Positions 1 through 9,928 of a stretch of 64,000 nucleotides of DNA are shown here, piece after piece. This DNA comes from Zingiber officinale (Eukaryota; Streptophyta; Magnoliopsida; Zingiberales; Zingiberaceae). The stretch's first letter is position 1. Each line of letters starts with the position of its first letter. The stretch lies in NCBI RefSeq assembly GCF_018446385.1, contig NC_055986.1, positions 83,041,659 to 83,105,658 on the forward strand, given 5' to 3'. The position numbers and the translations under genes are program-made. The notes beneath the pieces were generated by a model. It did not search any database. It saw nothing but the letters and a program-made list of their open reading frames with translations, and was not told where the DNA came from.

Positions 1-1320
1 AAGGTAAGTAAAAGAGATCTTTTACTTAATAAATTATATAATCTAAAAATGCAGGAAGGCGAAACGGCGAGTTCTCTTCACGCGAGAATACAAGACATCC
101 TTAACTCTCTTCACGGAATTGGCCAGAAGATAGAAAATCGGGACGTAATAAGGTATGCCCTAAACTCGTTTCCAAGGAATACATTGTGGGCATCAATGGT
201 AGATGCCTACAAAGTTTCCAAGGATTTATCTTCTTTAAAACTAGATGAACTTTTTAGTGAATTTGAACTTCATGAGCAGACTAATGCACAGCCTACCGAG
301 AAAGGTATTGCGTTGGTTGCAGGTACAAGTCGAACCCGGGAACCGAGACCACGACGGAGAACCGAACCAGCATCGGAAGCTGAACCAGACTCTGATGATG
401 AAGAAGGTGACATTACAACCGAGCTGGTAAATCTCGTGAAGAAGCTCTACAAGACGAAAGGATTCGACAAAAGAGATCTAAAGAAGGCAGTGAAATCAAA
501 GGAAGGCCCACAAAATACAAAGATGAAGTTTGAAGTTACATGCTACGGGTGTAACCAAAAAGGGCACATTAAAACCAACTGCCCTAACCTGAAGGAGATC
601 AAAAAGCAAAGAAGGAAAAAGGTCCTTAAGGCAACATGGGACGAATCTTCATCGGAGGACGACGATGACGAGCTCGAACAAACGAGTCTACTTGCATTAA
701 TGGCCCGGGACCAAGTCGTCGAATACGGATGCGAGAGCGAGTCTGAGGCAGAGTCCGAGCAAAGCCACGGATCCGTATCTGTTTCCGAAGGACCAGACCC
801 CGCTGTAAGTATCTCCCGGTTGAACATTTTAGTTAGCTATTTATTGCGCAAATTAGCCAAGTCAAACCTGAAAGTTAAGTCACTTCTAAAGGAAGTAAGT
901 GTCCTTAAAGAAGTGGCTAACACCAAACCCATACCTGACCAGAGTCAGACTGAATTTCCGACTCAAGTTCAAAAACTTGAGGAAGAAAATTCAAGTTTAA
1001 CAAATAAGGTTAAAGATTTAGAAAATACCTTAGAACGGTTTACTTTGGACTCCAAGAATTTGGACTTGATTCTTGGGACACAAAGAGCCGTCTACAACAG
1101 AACTGGGTTGGGATACAAAAGTAAATATAGATCTTATTTATCATTAATAAACAAACAAAGTGTTAAAACAGTCCAAGCATGGGTCTCCAAGTCTAACTTG
1201 GTCAATCAAGTTGGACTTGGCCAATACTGGGTTCCGAAAGATCAAATATACTACCTCGATAGACCATATCGAGGCCATGATCCAGGGGGAGCAAAAAGAA
1301 AAACAATCCTAAAAATTTAA
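1..1320 (+). CDS. gag: copia Gag (nucleocapsid part), N-terminus outside window
   Basis: Gag packages element RNA into cytoplasmic virus-like particles. The frame is open from base 1; the ATG at 49 is internal, because the residues before it align with the middle of the second Gag in this window (10957-12405). A CCHC zinc knuckle (CYGCNQKGHIKTNC) lies at about 540-585. Acidic serine-rich stretches flank it, and a coiled-coil-like Leu/Lys/Glu segment follows at about 820-1040. A consensus splice donor, GTAAGT at 805-810, lies in frame, so the last 170 codons may be translated only from unspliced RNA. The sequence is about half identical in places to Gag of element B, so the two are related but distinct families. 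Confidence 0.9.
   Translation, partial: KVSKRDLLLNKLYNLKMQEGETASSLHARIQDILNSLHGIGQKIENRDVIRYALNSFPRNTLWASMVDAYKVSKDLSSLKLDELFSEFELHEQTNAQPTEKGIALVAGTSRTREPRPRRRTEPASEAEPDSDDEEGDITTELVNLVKKLYKTKGFDKRDLKKAVKSKEGPQNTKMKFEVTCYGCNQKGHIKTNCPNLKEIKKQRRKKVLKATWDESSSEDDDDELEQTSLLALMARDQVVEYGCESESEAESEQSHGSVSVSEGPDPAVSISRLNILVSYLLRKLAKSNLKVKSLLKEVSVLKEVANTKPIPDQSQTEFPTQVQKLEEENSSLTNKVKDLENTLERFTLDSKNLDLILGTQRAVYNRTGLGYKSKYRSYLSLINKQSVKTVQAWVSKSNLVNQVGLGQYWVPKDQIYYLDRPYRGHDPGGAKRKTILKI
805..810 (+). promoter_or_regulatory. candidate splice donor inside gag
   Basis: GTAAGT sits exactly on a codon boundary of gag. Gag of element B has GTAAGT at the aligned place (12034-12039), again encoding Val-Ser. Joined to the acceptor ending at 2489 it would fuse gag to pol in phase. 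This is a prediction with no transcript evidence. Confidence 0.4.
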
Positions 1321-1830
1321 AATATTAAATTCTAAATTGAAATTAAAATTAAATTCAAAATTCAAAATTTAAAATTAAAGTTAAATTCAAAATTCGAAAT
1401 TAAAATTAAAATTAAATTCAAAATTCGAAATTTAAAATTAAAATTAAACTCAAAATTCGAAATTTAAAATTAAAGTTAAATTCAAAATTTGAAATTTAAA
1501 ATTAAAGTTAAATTCAAAATTTGAAATTAAAATTAAAATTAAATTCAAAATTCTAAATTTAAAATTAAAGTTAAATTCTAAATTAAAATTAAATTCAAAA
1601 TTCAAAATTTAAAATTAAAGTTAAATTCAAAATTCTAAATTAAATTCAAAATTCGAAATTAAAATTAAAATTAAATTCAAAATTCTAAATTTAAAATTAA
1701 AGTTAAATTCTAAATTGAAATTAAAATTAAATTCAAAATTTAAAATTAAATTCAAAATTCAAAATTAAAATCAACTTCAAAACTTAAAATTAAGTTATAA
1801 GTTCAAGATTCAAAATTAAATTAAAACTCA
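1321..1830 (+). repeat. AT-rich degenerate tandem repeat between gag and pol
   Basis: About 500 bases built from variants of AAATTAAAATTAAATTCAAA with CGAAATT and CTAAATT variants, in units of roughly 40-60 bases. It starts right at the gag stop codon. There is no coding potential. Plant introns are AU-rich, so this tract would suit an intron spanning 805-2489. It could equally be simple expansion in an unselected spacer. Confidence 0.8.
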
Positions 1831-2489
1831 AAGATGGAGGATCCAGACTCGCTGGCACCCCCAACTAAACTACCCGGCAGGGTAACTGAACCTAATCTAC
1901 CCGAAATGGGTAAAACAAGAGTAGATTACTCGGCAGGGTAATTAAGGTTAGATTAAAAGGCAAGGATTAACTTGACCCACAGTACTAGTGAAGTTTTTGG
2001 ATGATAGTACGTTAGGGAAACTTGGGCATCGCATGTCTAGGAAGATATGGCTTCGACCTGGTGCATTTGGCCAAGTGGAACTGACCGAAGCTACCCTTAA
2101 ATGGATCATAACTAGTTAGACTAAGGTTTAGTACTAAGCTCAATGGGTAGGACTATTTGGAAAACCTCGAAGGCATGGTTACTTTAATGAGTTCCTTGTG
2201 ACTCACCATAGCCCAGAAGTTTATCCAAAGAATGCTTACTTGTTGAACCCAAAGCTAAACCTGAATCTAACACAAAGTCAAACCTTACCCTAAAATTCAA
2301 CCATAATTCATCTCACAACAATTATAGGATTCCCTGATTGAAAATTTAGATCGGGTGAGATGATTAAGAAATTTAAAATTAAAATTTCAAAATTATTTCA
2401 AAAACTCTTTCAAAATTTATCTCTAACAAGTTTACTTCAATTTAACTATCGTGAAATCCATTAAAATAATTCAACCACTTCCTATGTAG
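1831..2489 (+). other. non-coding spacer before pol, ending in a candidate splice acceptor
   Basis: No long ORF. It contains two related segments with CGGCAGGGTAA (about 1874 and 1930). The final bases are pyrimidine-rich and end in ATGTAG at 2484-2489, immediately before the open pol frame at 2490. This fits a 3' splice site and would restore phase with the donor at 804/805. Confidence 0.5.
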
Positions 2490-4157
2490 GAATTGGATCA
2501 ATGGATGTTGGATAGTGGCTGCTCCAGACACATGACTGGAGATAAATTGAAGTTTACTAAACTCACGTACAAAAACTTAGGATCAGTTGCATTCGGTAAC
2601 GAAGGTCAACTTAAGGTAATCGGAAGAGGTAATATCGAACTCAACTCCGATTTTATTATTCGAAAAGTCCTTTTAGTTGAAAATTTCAAGTTTAATTTAC
2701 TAAGTATAAGTCAATTGTGTGATAGCGGATACTTAGTAACTTTTGACAAAACCAGGTGTTTAGTTAAAAACATTGAAAATCCTGAAATCTTACTTAAGGG
2801 ACTTAGGATAAATAATATGTATTCAATTAATCTACCGACATCCTCAACAAAGTGTTTTCTAACACAAGAAGAGGAAATTGATTTGTGGCACAGAAGATTG
2901 TGTCACACTCACACTAGACTCATTTCAAAAATGAGTCATAATGGTCTAGTTAGAGGTTTACCAAAACTAAAATTCATTGAAAATTCAATCTGTAATGCTT
3001 GTCAACAGGGAAAACAAACTAAGTCAACACACAAATCAACAAATCTCGAAAGGACCAGCTCCTTACTTGAGCTCCTTCACCTTGACTTATTTGATTCACA
3101 TGGAGCTAAGTCACTAAGCAAGAACCAGTATTGCTTAGTAATAATTGATGACTACTCTAGATTTTCATGGGTAAAATTCCTAAAAACTAAAGATGAAACC
3201 TATGAAATATTTAGTAACTTTTGTAAATTAATAGAAAATGAAAAAGATACTAAAATTAAAAGAATAAGAAGTGATCATGGAGGGGAATTTGAAAATCATA
3301 AATTTACCCAATTTTGTAAATTAAATGGATATCAACATGAATTTTCATGTCCTAGAACCCCCCAACAAAATGGTCTGGTGGAACGTAAAAATAGAACTCT
3401 ACAAGAAGCCGCTAGAACCATGTTAAATGAATATAATTTAAATCACCAATTTTGGGCAGAAGCAATAAATACTGCAAATCATATTCAAAACCGAATTTTG
3501 ATCAACAAATTTCACAAGAAAACCCCTTATGAACTATATTATCATAAAATTCCTAACTTAAATTATTTAAAAGTATTTGGATGTAAAGTTCACATTTTAA
3601 ATACTAAAGATTATTTAAGAAAATTCACACCCAAATCTAACAAAGGAATATTTTTAGGATACTCCTCAAACAGTCGAGCCTATAGAGTCTACAATCAAAA
3701 CACCCTAAAAGTTGAAGAAACAACTAATATAATATTTGATGAAGAAAATAATCTACCAAATATAAATGAGAATGTTGATATTGATCCAAGAAATATAGAA
3801 GATGATGAAATTCAACCAAATCTTAATAAACCAGAGGAACCAGCCCCTGACCCACTTATAAGACCAACTAGGGCCAGCACCTCTCACCCATCTGATCAAA
3901 TTTTGGGTGATCCAAATCTAGGAGTCAGAACTAGATCCTCCTATAGAATCCACAGTCAGATTGCCCTAATTTCTAAAATCGAACCAAAAACAATAGAAGA
4001 AGCACTACCTGACCCGGACTGGATCATAGCTATGCAGGAAGAGTTAGCCCAATTTGAGAGAAATCAAGTCTGGGAACTTGTATCTAAACCCTCAAATAAA
4101 TCAATAATCGATACAAAATGGGTATTTAGAAACAAGCTAGATGATCAAGTGAAATAA
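2490..4157 (+). pseudogene. pol: copia Pol, N-terminal part: protease, integrase, start of RT
   Basis: The frame opens at 2490 after a stop and has no ATG at its start, so it is either spliced to gag or otherwise expressed as a fusion. Numbered from the TTG at 2493: protease motif DSG at residues 7-9; GAG-pre-integrase with the HHCC zinc region at about 130-185; integrase core with catalytic D198, D261 and E297 (the last in QQNGLVERKNRT); then a linker and the start of the RT domain. The frame is lost at about 4153, where one base appears to be missing in an A-run, giving an early stop at 4155. RT continues in another frame at 4208. All other visible catalytic residues are present, so the break looks recent. 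Confidence 0.9.
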
Positions 4158-4207
4158 TTAGAAATAAGGCTAGGCTTGTAGCTAAAGGATTTAGCCAAGT
4201 TGAAGGT

Positions 4208-5506
4208 TTGGACTATGATGAAACCTATGCCCCAGTAGCTAGGCTCGAATCCATTAGAATGTTGTTAGCCTATGCAGCAAACAAAGGATTTAAACTATAC
4301 CAAATGGATGTCAAGTCAGCATTCTTAAATGGATTTATTAAGGAGGAAGTTTATGTAAGCCAACCCCCAGGATTTGAGGACTTAGGATATCCTAATCATG
4401 TATTTAAGTTTAAAAAGGCCTTGTACGGACTTAAACAAGCCCCTAGGGCATGGTATGAACGATTATCAAATCACTTAATATCCAAAGGTTTCAACCAAGG
4501 TCAAATAGATCCAACTCTATTTGTAAAAACTGTAGAAAAAGACATCTTCATAGCTCAAATCTATGTTGATGATATAATTTTTGGATCAAATAACTCTAAA
4601 TTTTTTAAAGAATTTATTAGATTAATGGAAAATGAATTTGAAATGAGTATGGTTGGTGAACTTAATTTTTTCTTAGGTTTACAAATAAAACAAACTAAAG
4701 ATGGAATATACATTTATCAAACTAAATATGCAAAGGAATTAATTAAAAAATTCTGCATGGAAAATTCAAAAATAATAAATACTCCAATGGCCACCAACAT
4801 TAACATAGACTCTGACCCTGAAGGAAAACCAGTAGATCCAAAGTACTATAGGAGTGCCATAGGAAGCTTGCTTTACCTAACTGCAAGCCGACCCGACATA
4901 TTATTTGCGGTTGGTATGTGCGCAAGATACCAATCTTGTGCAAAAGAGTCACATTTAACCTATGTTAAAAGAATACTTAGGTACATTAAAGGTACTCTAA
5001 ATATAGGACTCTGGTACCCTAGAACTTGCACCTTTGACCTTCTTGGCTATTCTGACTCGGATTACGCCGGATGCAAGTTAGATAGAAAAAGCACAAGTGG
5101 TAGTTGTCAATTTCTAGGACAATGCCTAGTAAGCTGGTCAAGTAGAAAGCAACATTGTGTTGCTCTATCTACCACTGAAGCTGAATATATAGCCTTAGGT
5201 GAATGCACATCTCAATTGCTTTGGATGATGCACACTCTTAAAGACTATCAACTGAACTATCATAACACAAAAATCTCAATTGATAATATAAGTTCCATAA
5301 ATTTAACAAAAAACTCAATTTATCACTCAAGGACTAAACATATAGAAGTGAAGCACCATTTTATAAGGGATCGTGTAGCTAAGGGTGATATTATACTCAA
5401 CTATGTTGAGTCAAAATCAAATCTAGCTGACATCTTCACAAAACCCTTACCTGAACTTGAGTTCAGCTCACTTAGAAGACAAATAGGAATGTGTTGGGTA
5501 GAATAG
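4208..5506 (+). pseudogene. pol: copia Pol, C-terminal part: reverse transcriptase and RNase H
   Basis: Continuation of pol after the frameshift at about 4153. Numbered from the ATG at 4208: the RT palm begins at once ([12 protein letters not shown]), with [12 protein letters not shown] at about 31-42, [12 protein letters not shown] at about 71-82 and the catalytic YVDD at 119-122. RNase H follows from about 278, with D283 (YSDSDYAGC), E324 (STTEAEY) and the C-terminal [12 protein letters not shown] and ADIFTKPL motifs. Length and domain content are those of an intact copia RT-RNase H. It ends at TAG 5504-5506, with no envelope-like ORF behind it. Confidence 0.92.
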
Positions 5507-6830
5507 ACAATGTTTGGTTATCATTTGCTTTTAAATTTCTAGGAAAATACTTATTTCAAAATTCCAATTTCTTAGAATTTTCAACATTTGGATCTAGCCT
5601 AAGTTTTCCCCTAGAAATCATGTTCCCCTAGATTAAAGCCAGAGCATCTCACAAACACCTAGGTCTACCTTGCTTGTGTTTGAAAAACTTAGAAAGGCGT
5701 GAGATGCATAGGGTACAGCCTGGACTCAGGAATGCTTATATTTGTGCATCAATATGAGTCTGGGCGTTAAACACATCATAAACATTAATCAAGTTAAGTT
5801 TTCCAGCTCTAGCCAACTCTAACTGGACCAAATGGACTAAATTTGACTAACCATGTGAAAGCTACTGCCCTCTAGGCAATCAGCAAGTAGCTAAAGATTA
5901 GACAATTGGGAAAAGTGTGTTTCAATTTGTTGTTTAAGCATGATTGTACTTTAAGGTTCTAATCAAATTACTTTACCTGATTATTTTAAGGCTCTGATAC
6001 TTAATCAAATTAAACTCAATAATTTAATTTGACTCATGCTTGGACTAGAAAACAAACTACTGCTACTCCCTCTGTCCTAAAACTAAATATTTTTTCTTTA
6101 ATATCAAATTTTCTTCAAAATGAGTATTCAAAACTTAATTACAGTTTTTTCAAAAAACTTGTCCATGTAATTGAGTATTCAAATATTTTCAAATCTAGTA
6201 AACTTTTTATAACGTTTTAAAGTTATTTTTTTCAAGTGACCTCATATTTTCATTCAAGTGACCTCATATTTTATAACTTCTAAGCAAATCCTTTTATTGA
6301 AAATTCAAATGCTCATATTTTCAAACTTAATTAATTTTAAGACTATTTGAACTAGACTTAGTTAGATTGTACTCTAAACTTAGCTATTTGGCAAAATATT
6401 TTCTCAATACAAATCATTTTGAAGCTGAATATATAGCTAAGTATTTTCAAATTTGGCAAATTCCAAAACTCAAAAAGCTAAGTCGTTTTTGCTAAGAAGA
6501 AAATTGTTCTTTTTCCCTCTTTTGAAAATTTTCCTTCAAAAAATACAAATCTACTCTCAAACTGGTTTATTTTTGATATATGGCAAAGGGGGAGAGTAGG
6601 TAAATTAAAGTTAAAGGAAAATTCAAAGCAGAGAGTAGGTAAAGTAAAGTTAAATTCAAGTATTTAATAAAAGGAGAGCTTTTATTAAGGGGGAGTCTTA
6701 TATTACAAAGTTAAAAGTTTCCAGCTTAACTGTTATTGCATTTGAAGTTTATTTACTTAAGCTTGGTTAACTTTATACAGTTATTACATATGTTGTTTTT
6801 CTTAACTTTGAATTACGTGTTGCCATAATC
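5507..6830 (+). other. 3' untranslated region of element A
   Basis: AT-rich, 1.3 kb, no ORF longer than about 60 codons and no resemblance to an envelope protein. A short duplication (AGTGACCTCATATTTT near 6233 and 6258) and purine-rich words GGGGGAGAGTAGG near 6590 are the only visible structure. SIRE-type elements often have long non-coding or env-like regions here. Confidence 0.6.
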
Positions 6831-6844
6831 AAAAAGGGGGAGAT
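6831..6844 (+). promoter_or_regulatory. polypurine tract of element A
   Basis: AAAAAGGGGGAGAT directly abuts the TG that starts the 3' LTR. It is the expected plus-strand primer. The same sequence precedes the 3' LTR of element B at 17090-17103. Confidence 0.9.
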
Positions 6845-8079
6845 TGTTGGTGCGGGAAGCATCCGACGATCGAACCTAAGTTTTGATAATGGCAAAGGAT
6901 TCAAAGTTAAGGTGCTTTGTTATTTGACAGCTGTTGCTGAGAGTCCTAACTGCGGTTAGGCAAGGTAAAACCCTAGGGGGTAGTAACCCTAGGTCATAGG
7001 GGGTGGTAACCCTATGCGGAAAGTCTTGGTAGGTCGATGGCTTCAGGAAAAAGTCCTAGGGGGTGGTAACCCTAGGTGGAAAGTCCTAGTGTCGCGAACC
7101 AGGTGAAAGTCTGGACTTGGCGGTGAAGCGGATGTTCAGCAGAAAGTCCGGAAGCATCGAGTGCCGAGCAAAAGTCCAGTCGATCTGGAGGATCGTACTG
7201 GCAACAGGTAAATCTCCTGAGTGGAGTAGGTGAGGATGCGTTCCCCGTAGAGGGAACAGTAGGCGTCGGGTCGACCTAGGGTTTCCGGTTGGAAACCCGA
7301 AGTCAGACCCGGACAGTTCGAATGCTATCAAATCTTTTATTCATTATGTTTCTATGCTAACTTTGTTTTGCAGGGTATGTGTTTGGGACTAACACATTTT
7401 GCAGGAACAAAGGAGCAAGTTACAACTCGGATGAACAGTGTCCGAGGCGCCTCGGGTGCGAGTCAGGAAAAGGCCAGTGCAGCAGACTGGAGGCGCCTTG
7501 AATGGAGCTCAAGGCGCCTTGGACCGGAGGTTGAAGGCGCCTTGGATAGGCTGAAGGCGCCTTGAACCAGATAGAGTTCGACCAGGTCAGTGCTGATCCA
7601 CTCGGGTGACTCGGCTCGTTCAAGGCGCCTTGATGAACAGTATAAGGCGCCTTGAACCCTCTTTATAAGGGGTCTCGACCAGCAGCTCTCTACAACTTCT
7701 TCCAAGCGATCTTTCTGCTACAAGCTGCTCACGAGACGCTCCCGAAGTGCTGCTATGAGACACCGACGACCCGGAGCTCCGAAATCTTCAGATTACGATA
7801 TTGTCGTCGGTATAACTGTACTTTTTCATTATACTTAACTGTAATACTTGTACTCTTGTCGAGCTTATAGTTGTTGCCCACGGAAAGCGATCAAGGATCG
7901 CGGGCCTTCGAGTAGGAGTCGTCACAGGCTCCGAACGAAGTAAATTCCCTTGTCTTTCTGTGTGTTTGTTTCTTTCCGCTGCGTTAATTACTCTACGAAC
8001 ATTTTACGATTCCGATAATCGAACAAATAGCCGCGAGCGCTATTCACCCCCCCCCCCTCTAGCGCGTCTCGATCCAACA
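6845..8079 (+). repeat. 3' LTR of copia element A (1235 bp)
   Basis: Starts TGTTGGTGCGG and ends GATCCAACA, so it has canonical TG...CA ends. The start follows the polypurine tract. It contains seven GGCGCC palindromes (7441-7655), a TATA-like TTTATAAGG at about 7664 set in an inverted repeat, and a C-run at 8047-8057. The long upstream part is U3. Short ORFs on both strands here have no coding signature. Confidence 0.9.
7441..7655 (+). repeat. array of seven GGCGCC palindromes upstream of the LTR TATA box
   Basis: GGCGCC occurs seven times in about 215 bases. Six copies are embedded in AGGCGCCTTG. Spacing is irregular (about 20 to 65 bases). The cluster ends just upstream of the TATA-like box, in U3. 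See the finding on palindrome arrays. Confidence 0.9.
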
Positions 8080-8566
8080 AAGTGTTTGGTTCTTTATGAG
8101 TCACCTGGACTTCTCGCTTCATGCCAACTTTCTATTGGACTTCCAATCATCAAGTGTTCGATTAACCGTGATCCACTTGAACTTTTCTCTTATATAGTGT
8201 CCGTCAATCGTGACCCACTTGGACTTTTTCTCTCATGCCAACTCTTGTCAAGTATCCGTTGACCTTGAATTACATGACATCTCACTCAACCACGCCTCAT
8301 TTGATCACACACGCTCACCATATCGTTCAAGTATGCTCATCATCATATGGCTTGACGATAAAGTATCCGGTCAACCTTAACCTACTTGACGTCTCACTAG
8401 ACCAACTAATATATTAATCGACTGTCAAGTATCCGATCAACCTTAGCCTACTTAACATTTTACTTAGCCAACTAAATTGACCAGACATTAAAACTTAACT
8501 TAAATCAATTCACAATTAATCAACCTAATGAATCTGGACCAAAAGTCGATTCCACTGACAATTAAA
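8080..8566. repeat. diverged tandem units between element A and the CACTA
   Basis: About five diverged units of 45-55 bases share the core CAAGTATCCGGTCAACCTTA-CTACTTGAC. The best copies are near 8249, 8357 and 8425, with weaker ones from 8150. The reverse complement of the same words appears in CASPL intron 2 (about 24230-24330), so it is a dispersed family. No ORF. This stretch is the sequence into which the CACTA inserted. Confidence 0.6.
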
Positions 8567-8569
8567 TCA

Positions 8570-8870
8570 CACTACAAGAAAAAAGCCTAACAACAATAGT
8601 TTTTCACCGTTGTCGTAGCCCCTTTAGAACTGTTGTTAAATACCATGTTGTTAAAAGGGGTACCCAAAGATAACAGTTTTTAACCGTTGTCTTTGAAGGC
8701 AAAGACAACATTTTTACAACGGTGAAAAATTGTTGTCTTTTCCTTCAAAGACAACAGTTTTTCACCGTTGTCTTTGAGCGTCTATCTTTAATAACAGGGT
8801 CTTCAATAACAGTTTTAAACTATCTACGACAACGGTGAAAAACCATTGTCTTTTTTAGATAAAAAATAAA
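8570..8870 (+). repeat. left terminal and subterminal repeats of the CACTA
   Basis: After the 12-base terminal repeat there are about eight copies, in both orientations, of a 12-15-base motif (AACAGTTTTTCACCGTTGTC and variants). In En/Spm such motifs are bound by the TnpA protein. Confidence 0.85.
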
Positions 8871-9060
8871 AAAAAAATTAATACACAATTTTCCAATATT
8901 ATAAATCATTCAAAATACTAAATTTCAAAATAAAATTTGATATACAATTTTCTAACATTCAAAAATAATATCTATAACATTCTGAAGAAATTTCATAAGC
9001 AACCAACAAAATGATAACACTATTAAAACAAAGGTAGAACAATATAACACGAGATTTTCT

Positions 9061-9171
9061 ACTTAGATGTCGGTGAAGAGGAGGGATTGCAGCTCCTAGT
9101 GCTCCTTAATTTGTTAAAGTCTCTCCATTTTTTTAGCTTGTCGGCATTCTTCCCAATACTCTTGAGGACAC
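9061..9171 (-). other. exon-like segment at the left end of the CACTA
   Basis: On the minus strand an acceptor-like AG at 9172-9173 is followed by an open stretch containing CPQEYWEECRQAKKMERL, then a stop. Its position near the TIR suits a last exon of a minus-strand gene starting near 21050. I do not recognise the protein. Confidence 0.35.
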
Positions 9172-9923
9172 CTATTCGAATAAAGATATATATTACAAAT
9201 TAGAAATTAAACTGTACGCGTGATTCTAATTGCACTGCATAAATGTTACATAACCAAAAAAATCATTTGATATAGTCATCTAACAGAAGTGCAAAAAGTG
9301 TTATCTATGTAACATAAATGGTAACCTCTTGAAACAATATGGTGGCTCTTAAATTTCTTATTAAGCAGAATTTTCATTCTATGTCACTGCATACAAAGCT
9401 TCTATTATAAACCATGCAAACATTATTTTTCCCAGTGATCAAGCAGCATTAATTCTAAACGGTACAATCTAATGCAAACGTTCCCACACACTCCATATGA
9501 TGCTAAGGAGTAAGTCATACATTAAATTCTAAAAGGGGTCATTAAAGGAAAGAATGCCTTAAATAAAAATGAATCCAGAAAGTTACCATAGGCTTTGGAA
9601 TAATACTTTAAGTTTACATTGATCATGAGCTAAATCATAAAAAGAGAAGTGGAGTGGCATGTTACATCAGTTGACTTTCTAATCTTTAATTTAAGTTTCA
9701 CCATTTAAAGAAACAAGTCTATTTCTTCCTCTTGGAATCTCAAGATCTATCACATCATCAAGCAGATGCATAGGATACCAATTTAGATGTTAACATCTTA
9801 TAAAGTATATTCCTCATTAAATTTGTGTCCTCACCTTAAGAAAATCTGGAATATACTATTTTAAAGTCATGAACACGTTAAGGTTTTCACCAACTATAGT
9901 AGGAATGGCTACAGTAATTACCT
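9172..9923. other. CACTA interior, AT-rich, no gene seen
   Basis: Low-GC sequence without long ORFs, intron-like if the minus-strand gene is real. Ends at the TSD GAAAC of element B. Confidence 0.4.
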
Positions 9924-9928
9924 GAAAC

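Larger units (their letters stand above)
1..8079 (+). mobile_element. Ty1/copia retrotransposon A (SIRE-like), 5' end outside window
   Basis: Order of parts is gag, spacer, protease, integrase, reverse transcriptase, RNase H, polypurine tract, 3' LTR. Integrase before reverse transcriptase is the Ty1/copia order. The gag frame is already open at base 1, so the 5' LTR, primer site and gag start lie to the left. The polypurine tract AAAAAGGGGGAGAT touches an LTR that begins TGTTGG and ends CCAACA. The long non-coding stretches on both sides of pol and the long LTR suggest the SIRE/Maximus lineage, which is inference. One frameshift in pol makes this copy non-autonomous. The TSD cannot be tested because the left end is missing. 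Confidence 0.93.

Noticed and set aside
543..827. Minus-strand 94-codon ORF
   Set aside because: Antisense shadow of the acidic Ser-rich part of gag.
6029..6220. Envelope-like ORF after pol in element A
   Set aside because: Only 63 codons, no signal peptide or membrane pattern beyond AT-rich Phe/Ile content.
7086..7705. Short ORFs in the element A LTR
   Set aside because: They are driven by GC-rich palindromes and have no protein signature.
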